64,000 nt of DNA from Curtobacterium pusillum (GTDB taxonomy: Bacteria > Actinomycetota > Actinomycetes > Actinomycetales > Microbacteriaceae). The notes under the pieces are model-generated. The model ran no database searches. It saw nothing but the letters and a program-made list of their open reading frames with translations, and had not been told where the DNA came from. Shown here one piece after another: positions 24,343 through 32,515 of the stretch (positions within the stretch are counted from its first letter, which is position 1; the number at the start of each line of letters is the position of its first letter). Where the stretch lies: positions 124,001-188,000 of the forward strand of contig NZ_VEIY01000004.1 of the NCBI RefSeq assembly GCF_007680845.1, in the 5' to 3' direction. Made by a program: the position numbers and the translations under genes.

Positions 24343-25151
24343 TAGGCGTAGCGCTCGGCGGCGCGGAGTGCTGCGCCCCGGTACGAGCCGCCGAACAGGA
24401 ACACGTGCAGCAGCAGCGGGGCGAGCTGGTGCAGCTCGACGCGCTCCTGCCACCCGTCCGCCAGCCGGGACTCCGCGTCGTAGGCCCCGAGCACGGTCTC
24501 GAGCCGCGGCAACCCGAAGAGCGCCAGCAGGGCCAGGTCCGTCTCGGCGTGCCCGCCGTGCGGGTTCGCGTCGATGAGGACCGCCCCGGTCGGCTCGGAG
24601 TGGTCGCCGGGCCACAGCACGTTGCCCGCCCACAGGTCACCGTGCAGTCGAGCCGGCCGGTCCCCGACGAGCGCCGGCTGCGGGGACCCGAGCGATCCGT
24701 CCTGGACGCGGTCGGCGACCCGGTCGAACAGCGCGGCCTCGCCGGCGTCCAGCCCGCCGCGGTCGACGATGCGCCGGACGAAGTCGCGGATGCGGTACTC
24801 CGCGAAGAACTCGCCCCACGTGCCCGGGGCGTCCGCGGCGCTGACGAACGGCGTGCCGGATCGCCCCATCCGCAGCGGGCCGGCGGGGAAGCCCGGTGCC
24901 GGCGTGCCCCAGCCCTCGGCCCCGGCGGCGTGGGTGTGCGCGAGCGACCGGCCGAAGCGCTCCGCCTGCGCGGTCGTCGGGGAGCCGTCGTCGATCAGCT
25001 CGAGGTCGAGCACCGTCGGACTGGGACGTCCGAGGACCCGGGCGATCCTGGTGCCGCCAGACGCCTCGGCCTCGGCGAGCCAGGCGAGACCGGCGGCTTC
25101 GGCGGCGGCCTCGTGCGGGTCGGAGAACGTCTTCACGTGGGTCTCGGCCAT
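24342..25151 (-). CDS. Fructosamine kinase family protein
   Basis: A 269-residue kinase of the fructosamine-3-kinase/APH fold. Catalytic loop RLHGDLWAGNVLW near residue 170 gives the HGDLxxGN base and metal ligand set, and DANPHGGHAETDLALL carries the second acidic motif. The family phosphorylates ketosamines on glycated proteins or small molecules so they fall off; the precise substrate is not readable here. The first in-frame GTG (25154) precedes the preferred ATG at 25151 directly. It runs toward the GT39 gene on the same strand but with no overlap; probably its own unit. Confidence 0.88.
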   Translation of the reverse strand: MAETHVKTFSDPHEAAAEAAGLAWLAEAEASGGTRIARVLGRPSPTVLDLELIDDGSPTTAQAERFGRSLAHTHAAGAEGWGTPAPGFPAGPLRMGRSGTPFVSAADAPGTWGEFFAEYRIRDFVRRIVDRGGLDAGEAALFDRVADRVQDGSLGSPQPALVGDRPARLHGDLWAGNVLWPGDHSEPTGAVLIDANPHGGHAETDLALLALFGLPRLETVLGAYDAESRLADGWQERVELHQLAPLLLHVFLFGGSYRGAALRAAERYA

Positions 25152-25203
25152 CACCCCATCCTGCGCGGTCGCCCCACGCAGCGGTCAGGGCCGGCGCGTC
25201 GCG

Positions 25204-26052
25204 TCAGACGGCGTCGACCAGCGCCCGCGCGAGCGGGTGCCACTCGCGGGACGTCGGGCCGCTGAGCACCAGGGTCCGCTCGAGCCGCCGCGCCATCGGC
25301 ACCATGACGAGGTCCGGCGGCAGCATCCCCCGCCCGAGCGTCGGCACGATGGACACGCCCTCGCCTCGCTCGATCATCCCGAACATCGTGCTCATCTCCC
25401 GCACCCGGTGGGCGTAGCGGAACGGCTGCCCCTCGAGCTCGTGCAGCCGCTGGATCTGGTACTCGCAGCCGCCGCCACCGGCGACCAGGCCGTCCTCGTG
25501 CAGGTCGTCGAGCGTCAACGCCGGCAGGTCGGCGAGTGGGTGGTCCCGGCGGACGACGGCGGCCATCTCGTCCTGCGCGACGACGACCCCGCCCACGGGC
25601 ACCGGGGACGGGTCGACCAGGACGGCGGCGTCGACCGTGCCCGCTTCGAGCCACTCGGGCATCTCGTCGTCGTCGCCCTCGTAGACCTGCACGTCCACGT
25701 CGGGCAGCGTCACCGCCCAGAGCTCGCGGAGCCGCGGCAGCAGGCCCTGGCAGACGGTCGGGACGGCGGCGAGTCGCACGGTGCCGCGCGCCGTAGCGGG
25801 CCGGACCACCGCCTCCAGGGCGTCGACGGAGGCGAGCACGCTGCGGGCGTGGGCGAGCAGCCGGTCGCCGAGGGGTGTGGCGACGGCGGCGGCGCCGCGC
25901 CGGACGACCGGGCCGCCGACCTCGCGCTCGAGCCCGGCGACGGCGTGCGACACCGCGGACTGGCCGACGCCGAGTGCGGACGCCGCGCCCGTGAAGGAGC
26001 CGGCGTCGAGGGTCGCGACGAACGCGCGCAGTTGGGGTACCGAGACGGTCAT
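25204..26052 (-). CDS. LysR-family regulator
   Basis: A 282-residue regulator with the N-terminal winged helix (SVPQLRAFVATLDAGSFTGAA, SALGVGQSAVSHAVAGLE) and a C-terminal periplasmic-binding-like effector domain (GTVRLAAVPTVCQGLLP). It is divergent from an EamA transporter gene with a 70-base gap that contains a T-N11-A box. LysR proteins usually repress themselves and activate the divergent gene with a small ligand, so the transporter is the likely target. Confidence 0.92.
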   Translation of the reverse strand: MTVSVPQLRAFVATLDAGSFTGAASALGVGQSAVSHAVAGLEREVGGPVVRRGAAAVATPLGDRLLAHARSVLASVDALEAVVRPATARGTVRLAAVPTVCQGLLPRLRELWAVTLPDVDVQVYEGDDDEMPEWLEAGTVDAAVLVDPSPVPVGGVVVAQDEMAAVVRRDHPLADLPALTLDDLHEDGLVAGGGGCEYQIQRLHELEGQPFRYAHRVREMSTMFGMIERGEGVSIVPTLGRGMLPPDLVMVPMARRLERTLVLSGPTSREWHPLARALVDAV

Positions 26053-26079
26053 GCGTCATCCTCATCCGGACATGAAGCA

Positions 26080-26096
26080 CATGCGTTTGCCGCATG
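26080..26096. promoter_or_regulatory. LysR box
   Basis: CATGCG-tttgc-CGCATG is a perfect 6-bp inverted repeat containing a T-N11-A core (26082 to 26094), centred 35 bases before the EamA start and 36 after the LysR start, the expected position for an activator recognition site. Confidence 0.6.
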
Positions 26097-26122
26097 CGCC
26101 GTGGGTGTCGACACTAGGCGAC

Positions 26123-27028
26123 ATGAACGCGGTCCTCTACCTCCTCGTCGCACTCACCTGGGGCTCGAGCTTCCTGTTCGCCAAGATCGGGCTCGACGGG
26201 CTCGAGCCGCAGCAGGTCGCGACGGTGCGGACGGTCCTCGGCGCGGCCACCCTGGTCGTGGTGCTGCTCGCGACCCGCCGCCGCTGGCCCCGCGACCGGC
26301 GGGTCTGGGGGCACCTGCTCGTCGTGTCCGTGTTCCTCAACGCCGTGCCGTCGTCGCTCATGGCGTGGGCCGAGCAGACCGTCCCGTCGGGCCTCGCGAG
26401 CATCTACAACGCGACGACCCCGATCATGACGATGGCGGCGCTCGCGGTGCTCGTGCCGTCCGAGAAGCTCCGCGGCCGACAGGTCGTCGGGATCGTGCTC
26501 GGCATCGTCGGGGTCCTCGTGCTGGTCGGCCCGTGGGACGTCCTCGGCGACCCGGCCGTCCTGGCGAGCGTCCCGGGCCAGGTCGCGCTCCTCGGGATGA
26601 CGGCCTGCTACGGCGTCGGGCTGGCGTACCTGCGGCGGGTGGCGGTCGGCAGCGCGTACGACCCGGTGACCCTCGCGACGGTGCAGCTCACGCTCGCCTC
26701 CGGGCTCCTCCTGCTGGTCGCGCCCGTCATCGCCACCGGCCCGGTGCGTCTGGACTGGAGGATCGTGGCCGCGATGCTCGCACTCGGTTGCGTGGGCACT
26801 GGACTGGCCTACGCCTGGAACACGCGCCTGGTGCAGGCGTGGGGCGCTGGCCGCGCCTCGACGGTGACCTACCTGACGCCGGTCGTCGGGGTGGTCCTCG
26901 GCGTGCTCGTCCTCGGGGAGCACGTCCGGTGGAACGAACCCGTCGGCGGACTCGTCGTGCTCGTCGGCATCGCCCTCGCCTCGGGGGTGCTCAGCCGCCG
27001 ACGCGCACCCGCTCCGGCTGCTGCCTGA
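26123..27028 (+). CDS. EamA/DMT-family transporter
   Basis: A 301-residue inner-membrane protein with ten predicted helices arranged as two EamA repeats: the first opens LYLLVALTWGSSFLFAKIG, the second near residue 150 with LGMTACYGVGLAYLR. Members export amino acids or other metabolites; the cargo here is unknown. It is divergent from the LysR gene. Its last 38 bases overlap the 3' end of the MFS gene on the other strand, so readthrough would produce antisense RNA. Confidence 0.9.
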   Translation: MNAVLYLLVALTWGSSFLFAKIGLDGLEPQQVATVRTVLGAATLVVVLLATRRRWPRDRRVWGHLLVVSVFLNAVPSSLMAWAEQTVPSGLASIYNATTPIMTMAALAVLVPSEKLRGRQVVGIVLGIVGVLVLVGPWDVLGDPAVLASVPGQVALLGMTACYGVGLAYLRRVAVGSAYDPVTLATVQLTLASGLLLLVAPVIATGPVRLDWRIVAAMLALGCVGTGLAYAWNTRLVQAWGAGRASTVTYLTPVVGVVLGVLVLGEHVRWNEPVGGLVVLVGIALASGVLSRRRAPAPAAA

Positions 27029-28337
27029 GCGGCTGCGTGCTCGTGTCGTGCAGGCCGCGGCCGGTCGTCTCCGGGGCCATGACCTGCGAGAGCACGGCAC
27101 CGACGACGCAGATCGCGGCGGCGACGAGCATGCAGGCGCCGATGCCGATCGACGAGATCCCGACCGGCAGCAGGAACGTCCCCGCCGCCGCACCCACACG
27201 GCTGCACGCGGCGGCGAACCCGACGCCCGTGGAGCGGACCTCGGTGGGCAGGATCTCGATCGGGTAGACGGCGGTCAGGTTCCCCTGCAGCGCGTTCATG
27301 AACGAGAACACCGCGAAGCAGAGCACCACGACGACACCGGGTGCCGAACCCCAGACACCGACGACGCCGAGCGCCACCGCCATGATCCAGAACGGCGGGA
27401 TGAGCTGGCGCCGCCGTCCGAGCCGCTCGATCGTCAGCATGCCCACGATCGCGCCGATCGCCGCCATCGCGTTCACCGTGATCGTGCCCGCGGCCTCGTT
27501 CGACAGCTGCAGCGACTTCAGCACCGTCGGGGCGAACGTGAAGATCGCGAAGTACGGCGCCACGTTGCACGCCCAGAACAGCGAGATGAAGGCCAGGCGG
27601 CCGCGGTTCCCGGGCGCGAAGAGCACGCGGTAGCCGCCGGGCCGCTGCTGCTCGGCGCTGTACTGCTCGCGCCGGAAGTACTCGTCGCCGCCGAGGTGCG
27701 CGCGGACGACGGAGCGGGCTTCGTCCTCGCGACCCTTCCCGAGCAGCCAGCGGGGCGACTCCGGGAACCCGATCCGGGCGATCGCGGTCACCACCGCCGG
27801 GAGCGCGCTCGTGACGAGCATCCACCGCCAGTTCGCCCCCGCCGCGAGCAGCACGTACGCGGCGACGACCGCGATGAGGTACCCGCCGTACCAGGACACG
27901 AGCAAGCCGGAGAGCCGGCGCCCCCGGTCCTTCGACGGCGCGAACTCGGCGAGCATCGCGGCGCCGATCGAGTACTCGGCGCCGATCGCGATGCCGAGCA
28001 GCACCCGCACGACGAACAGCTGCCAGCCGTCCGTGACGAACGCCTGCAGCAGCCCGAGCACGATGAACGCGAGGACGTCGACGGTGAAGACGCGCTTCCG
28101 GCCGAACCGGTCGGTCAGCCAGCCGGCGAGCGGTGCCCCGATGAAGATGCCGATGAGGGAGCTCGCGCCGATGAGTCCGGCGAGCACCGGGTCGAGACCC
28201 AGTGCGACGGTGATCGCGGGCAGGGTGACGCTGATGACGCCGAGGTCGAACCCGTCGAGGCCCTCACCCCAGGCGCACGCGAAGGTCATGCGGCGGAGGA
28301 ACCCGCGGGTGCCCGGGCTGGTGGTGCTGGTCGTCAT
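26991..28337 (-). CDS. MFS transporter (sugar/aromatic-acid porter type)
   Basis: A 448-residue 12-helix permease. Signatures: GWLTDRFGRKRVF after helix 2, GAEYSIGAAMLAEFAPSKDRG in the helix 4-5 region, PESPRWLLGKGREDEA before the central loop and EILPTEVRSTGVG near helix 10, all typical of sugar-porter and aromatic-acid:proton symporter branches. Substrate not determinable. Start chosen at the ATG giving MTTSTTSPG; the upstream frame is Arg-rich and unlike a permease. Convergent overlap with the EamA gene. Confidence 0.9.
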   Translation of the reverse strand: MTTSTTSPGTRGFLRRMTFACAWGEGLDGFDLGVISVTLPAITVALGLDPVLAGLIGASSLIGIFIGAPLAGWLTDRFGRKRVFTVDVLAFIVLGLLQAFVTDGWQLFVVRVLLGIAIGAEYSIGAAMLAEFAPSKDRGRRLSGLLVSWYGGYLIAVVAAYVLLAAGANWRWMLVTSALPAVVTAIARIGFPESPRWLLGKGREDEARSVVRAHLGGDEYFRREQYSAEQQRPGGYRVLFAPGNRGRLAFISLFWACNVAPYFAIFTFAPTVLKSLQLSNEAAGTITVNAMAAIGAIVGMLTIERLGRRRQLIPPFWIMAVALGVVGVWGSAPGVVVVLCFAVFSFMNALQGNLTAVYPIEILPTEVRSTGVGFAAACSRVGAAAGTFLLPVGISSIGIGACMLVAAAICVVGAVLSQVMAPETTGRGLHDTSTQPLRQQPERVRVGG

Positions 28338-28561
28338 CGTCGTCGTCGCTCTCGTCCAGCGTCGCTCGGCCGGACGTCGGTGTCGCCGGCCGCGGCGTTC
28401 GTCGGACCGTAGGCCGCCGGTGGCCATGCGCCCTGCCAGGTTGTCCGCGGAGCGGGGTGCAGGGAAGCTGGGACGGCGCTCCCGGTCCGGCGGTGGCCGC
28501 GCCGTAGGATCGGGCCACGAAGTCGTCGACGAAGGAGTCGTCGAGGAAGACGGAGACCGGG

Positions 28562-30172
28562 ATGCACGCCACCGACCACGCCAGCACCACCACTCCGAGG
28601 ACCCACGCCACCGCCTCGGTCGCCGCGATCCTCGCCGAGTCGGCAGCCCGGTACCCGGACGACGTCGCCCTCATCGTCGGCGACCACCGCACCACCTACG
28701 CCGAGCTCTGGTCGCAGACCCTCGCGTACGCCGGTGCCCTCCGCGAGCGGGGCGTGTCCGAGGGGTCGCGGGTCGCGATGCTCCTGCCGAACGTCGCGGA
28801 CTTCCCCCGCGTCTACTACGCCACGCTGGCGCTCGGCGCGGTCGCGGTCCCCGTGCACGCACTCCTCAAGCGACGCGAGATCGAGTACGTCCTGCGGGAC
28901 AGCGGGGCGACGCTGCTCGTCTGCGCGGCACCGTTGCTGGCGGAGGGCGCTGCGGGTGCGGCCCTGGCGGACGTCGACGTCGTCACGGTGCTGGCCCCCG
29001 CCGGCTCCGAGGACCAGCCCGCCGCGGGCCCGGACCGGCTCGAGGCGCTGGCCGAGCGCGCGGAGCCCCTCGACACCTACGTGCCCCGCGACCCGTTCGA
29101 CACCGCGACCATCCTCTACACGAGCGGCACCACGGGCCAGCCGAAGGGCGCCGAGGGCTCGCACTTCGCCCTGCTCGAGCAGGTGAACACGAACCTCATG
29201 TCGACGTTCGACATGCGCCGCGGCGACGTCCTGCTCGGTGCCCTGCCGCTGTTCCACACCTTCGGCCAGACGTGCACGATGAACACCGGGTTCCGTGCCG
29301 GCGCGACGATCGTCATGCTGCCGAAGTTCGACGGCGACTCGGCGCTCGCCGCGATGGTGGAGCACGAGTGCGGCATCTTCATGGGCGTCCCGACGATGTA
29401 CATGGCGCTGCTCGACGCCGCGACGCGCACCGAAGCCAGGCCGAGCCTGCGGTACGCCATCTCCGGCGGCGCATCGCTGCCGCTCGCCGTCCTCGAACGG
29501 TTCCAGGACGTCTTCGGCGCCCCGATCCACGAGGGCTACGGGCTCACCGAGACCTCTCCGGTCGCGACCTTCAACCACGTCGGGCGTGCGCCGCACCCTG
29601 GAACCATCGGAACGCCGGTCTGGGGCGTCGACGTCGAGATCGCCGATCCCGCGGTCCCGGACGCGATCGAGCTGCTGCCGCACGGCGAGGTCGGCGAGCT
29701 CGTGATCCGCGGGCACAACCTGATGAACGGGTACCTCGACCGGCCGGAGGACACCCGGCGCGCGATCGTCGACGGGTGGTTCCGGACGGGCGACCTCGGC
29801 ACGAAGGACGACGAGGGCTACCTCACCATCGTCGACCGGACGAAGGACATGATCATCCGCAACGGGTACAACGTGTACCCGCGGCAGGTCGAGGAGGTCC
29901 TGGCAGCCCACCCCGACGTGGCAATGGCCGCGGTCTTCGGAGTCCCGCACGAGCTGCACGGTCAGGAGATCGAGGCGGCCGTCGTGCTCCGTCCGGACAC
30001 GACCGTCACCGCGCAGGAGCTCATCGACTTCGTCGCGGCCGAGATCGCGGCGTACAAGTACCCGCGTGCCGTGCACGTGCTCGACGCCCTGCCGCTCGGA
30101 CCGAGCGGCAAGGTGCTCAAGCGTGAGCTCGTCGAGCAGTTCAGCGTCCAGGACGTGTCGGCGGCGTCGTGA
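28562..30172 (+). CDS. Acyl-CoA synthetase / AMP-dependent ligase
   Basis: A 536-residue ANL-superfamily enzyme activating a carboxylic acid with ATP and CoA. Motifs: ILYTSGTTGQPKGA near residue 185 (P-loop), HEGYGLTETSPVA near 322, DGWFRTGDLGTKDD near 405, and GPSGKVLKREL near the C-terminus with the catalytic lysine. Length and the EGYGLTET motif favour fatty-acid or long-chain substrates, but the acid cannot be specified. The ATG follows a purine-rich ggaagacggagaccggg. A 224-base divergent gap separates it from the MFS gene; no clear operator is visible there. Confidence 0.9.
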   Translation: MHATDHASTTTPRTHATASVAAILAESAARYPDDVALIVGDHRTTYAELWSQTLAYAGALRERGVSEGSRVAMLLPNVADFPRVYYATLALGAVAVPVHALLKRREIEYVLRDSGATLLVCAAPLLAEGAAGAALADVDVVTVLAPAGSEDQPAAGPDRLEALAERAEPLDTYVPRDPFDTATILYTSGTTGQPKGAEGSHFALLEQVNTNLMSTFDMRRGDVLLGALPLFHTFGQTCTMNTGFRAGATIVMLPKFDGDSALAAMVEHECGIFMGVPTMYMALLDAATRTEARPSLRYAISGGASLPLAVLERFQDVFGAPIHEGYGLTETSPVATFNHVGRAPHPGTIGTPVWGVDVEIADPAVPDAIELLPHGEVGELVIRGHNLMNGYLDRPEDTRRAIVDGWFRTGDLGTKDDEGYLTIVDRTKDMIIRNGYNVYPRQVEEVLAAHPDVAMAAVFGVPHELHGQEIEAAVVLRPDTTVTAQELIDFVAAEIAAYKYPRAVHVLDALPLGPSGKVLKRELVEQFSVQDVSAAS

Positions 30173-30287
30173 ACCGGATCGCGCCGACCCCGAACCGCTG
30201 ACCGCGAGGAAGAACGAGGACGACGAAGTCCTGCGTGGGGGAGCCGCCCTCGAGCGCCGGCGCCGAGAACACGCACGTTTCCGCCAG

Positions 30288-30317
30288 GAATGCGCAAGAA
30301 TGCGTCTGCGCGCATTC
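30288..30317. promoter_or_regulatory. Iterated GAATGCG element upstream of the DUF6421 trio
   Basis: GAATGCGC (30288-30295), GAATGCGT (30298-30305) and the inverted GCGCATTC (30310-30317) lie in an AT-richer patch of the 220-base gap before the DUF6421 gene. The outer two form an 8-bp inverted repeat. Good candidate for a regulator site or promoter-proximal structure; no other gene is seen in the gap. Confidence 0.45.
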
Positions 30318-30392
30318 ATTAGGATTTCGTCAGGAACTGCCGCCGCGCATTTCCTCCGCATCCCGCGGCAACCCGATGACGGGAGGTTCGAC

Positions 30393-31841
30393 ATGTCGCA
30401 GTTCGTCCAGGACCACGAGCAGGACGCAATCGTCGGTGAGCCCGAGGTCGTCGAGGACCGCCGTTCCGTCCGTGACGTCGCCGCCCTCCCCGCGTGGTCG
30501 CGGCTGCAGGCCGCGGTCGTGGCGTTCCGTGCGCTGCAGACGGACGACGGCTCTGTGCCGGACCAGTCGGACCGCGCGGCCGCTGCCGGGTACGCGGCCA
30601 CGATCCTCCAGTCGGTCGACGAACTGGCACCGTCGTTCCCGCACGATGCGTCGTACCTCGCTGCGGTGCAGCGTGATCTCCAGCGCTGGGAGACCGAGGG
30701 GTTCGGCGTCCCGGACTTCCTCGATTCGCTGAACGAGTTCCAGCCGCAGCAGCACCGCGTCGACGGGCTCGGGCACCTGGTCCTCTTCCCGATGTACACG
30801 CAGAACGGCAGTTCCTCGCGCTTCCTCGAGGCGGTCCTGGTCGAGGTGATCTGGCCGGAGTTCATCGCGGAACTCGAAGCCGGCGAGTACGGCAACCCGC
30901 TGTTCGTCGCACTGCGTTTCGTCGACTTCACCCCGGGCTACGACACCAACTCCGCGGTGTTGTTCCCGGAGACGGTGGCGATGCGCGCGATCCCGACGTT
31001 CACGTGGGGCGCGATCTTCCAGGACCGTGAAGCCGCCCGGTACCGCCGGGTGGTCCGCGCGGCAGCGGAGACCACCAAGCTGGAACTCCCCGACGACGCT
31101 GCAGCGATGCTCGACGACCAGGAGCTCACCGAGCGGGTCTTCGTGATGTGGGACATCATCCACGACCGGTCGCACATGCGCGGCGACCTGCCGTTCGACC
31201 CGTTCATGATCAAGCAGCGGATGCCGTTCTTCCTCTACTCGTTGGAGGAACTGCGCTGCGACCTCACCGCGTTCCGGGAATCGGTGCGCTTGGAACGCAC
31301 CCTCTCCGCGGTCGACGACGCCGAGCTGTCGGCGGCCCAGCGCGCGATCCGTGACCACGCCCGCCTGGTGCAGTACGCGGTCATCTTCGACCGGATCTTC
31401 CGGTTCGCGATCACCGGCAGCCGGGTGCGGAACTACGACGGGCTCGGCGGACAGCTGCTGTTCGGGTGGCTGCACCAGCAGGGCGTCCTGCACTGGACCG
31501 ACACGCGGCTCACGATCGACTGGGAGGCCGTCCCGGACGTCGTCATCGCCCTGAGCGACCAGATCAACGAGCTGTACTGGCGGTCGATCGACCGGCCGAA
31601 GGCGGCGCACTGGCTGGCCGCGTACGAGATGCTGACCCGGACGCTGACCCCGCACCCGGCGTCGCGATGGGCGCGCGGCCTGTCCGAGGAGACGCTCGCG
31701 GGCGCCCCGAAGGGCTACACCGACGCGGTGCTGGACGACGAGTTCCCGCTCTCGATGTTCTACGAGGCGCTCAACAAGAAGATGGCGACGGTGATCGCAT
31801 CGACGGCGGGCATCACCGGCACGTCGGACGTCGCCGCGTGA
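30393..31841 (+). CDS. DUF6421 family protein
   Basis: A 482-residue soluble protein of a conserved actinobacterial family without assigned activity. Recognisable blocks include HRVDGLGHLVLFPMYTQNGS, RFVDFTPGYDTNSAVLFPET, HDRSHMRGDLPFDPFMIKQ and RMPFFLYSLEELRCDL. Several conserved His, Asp and Glu in these blocks suggest a metal site or enzyme, which is only a guess. The ATG follows gggaggttcgac at good spacing. Its TGA overlaps the GTG of the next SDR gene, and a threonine-aldolase gene follows with another overlap, so the three are translated as one unit. Confidence 0.85.
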   Translation: MSQFVQDHEQDAIVGEPEVVEDRRSVRDVAALPAWSRLQAAVVAFRALQTDDGSVPDQSDRAAAAGYAATILQSVDELAPSFPHDASYLAAVQRDLQRWETEGFGVPDFLDSLNEFQPQQHRVDGLGHLVLFPMYTQNGSSSRFLEAVLVEVIWPEFIAELEAGEYGNPLFVALRFVDFTPGYDTNSAVLFPETVAMRAIPTFTWGAIFQDREAARYRRVVRAAAETTKLELPDDAAAMLDDQELTERVFVMWDIIHDRSHMRGDLPFDPFMIKQRMPFFLYSLEELRCDLTAFRESVRLERTLSAVDDAELSAAQRAIRDHARLVQYAVIFDRIFRFAITGSRVRNYDGLGGQLLFGWLHQQGVLHWTDTRLTIDWEAVPDVVIALSDQINELYWRSIDRPKAAHWLAAYEMLTRTLTPHPASRWARGLSEETLAGAPKGYTDAVLDDEFPLSMFYEALNKKMATVIASTAGITGTSDVAA

Positions 31842-32515
31842 CCGACGGTCGCCCGCTCGCCGGACGGCTCGTGCTGGTCGCGGGAGCGACCAGTGCCAGC
31901 GGCGAAGCCGTCAGCCGGTCACTGGTGGCGGCCGGCGCGACGGTCGTCGCGGTGGGTGCCAGGACGGACGGACTGGAGGCGCTGGTCGCCGCCGTCCCGG
32001 GCGTCGCGACCCACACGTGCGACCTCTCCGACCGTGGTGCAGTCGACGCGTTGGCCAACGACGTCCACCGCGACCACGGCCCGGTCGACGGGCTGGTCCA
32101 CCTGGTCGGCGGCTGGCGCGGCGGCGGCGGGATCGCCGGCCAGTCCGACGAGGACTGGGACTTCTTCGACCGCGCGTTCCGGACCCTGCGGAACACCACC
32201 CGGACCTTCGCCGACGACCTCGTCGCGTCCCCGGCCGGGCGGCTCGCGATCGTGTCCTCCACGGCCGTCGAGCACCCGACCGCCGGGGCTGCCAACTACG
32301 CGGCCGCGAAGGCCGCGGCCGACGCCTGGGTGCGCGCCGTCGCCCAGGGGTTCCGGAAGGACGCACCGGACTCGGCCGCCGCCGTCGTGTTCGTGGTCGG
32401 TGCCCTGGCGGGCCTCGAGGCCCGTCTCGGCGACGAGGTCGTGCGGCTCTGGGACCGCTCGCCGGCCGACGTCAACGGCACCCGCATCCCGCTCGAACCT
32501 AGGATGGATCAGTGA
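31838..32515 (+). CDS. Short-chain dehydrogenase of the DUF6421 cluster
   Basis: A 225-residue Rossmann oxidoreductase: VLVAGATSASGEAVSRSL cofactor loop, then a Tyr-Lys pair in NYAAAKAAADAW preceded by the catalytic Ser in VSSTAVEHP. The glycine loop reads GATSASGE, a slightly altered TGxxxGxG. The substrate is unknown. It starts at GTG overlapping the DUF6421 stop and overlaps the aldolase gene start by 4 bases. Tight coupling to a threonine-aldolase-like gene suggests a shared amino- or hydroxy-acid route. Confidence 0.88.
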   Translation: MTDGRPLAGRLVLVAGATSASGEAVSRSLVAAGATVVAVGARTDGLEALVAAVPGVATHTCDLSDRGAVDALANDVHRDHGPVDGLVHLVGGWRGGGGIAGQSDEDWDFFDRAFRTLRNTTRTFADDLVASPAGRLAIVSSTAVEHPTAGAANYAAAKAAADAWVRAVAQGFRKDAPDSAAAVVFVVGALAGLEARLGDEVVRLWDRSPADVNGTRIPLEPRMDQ

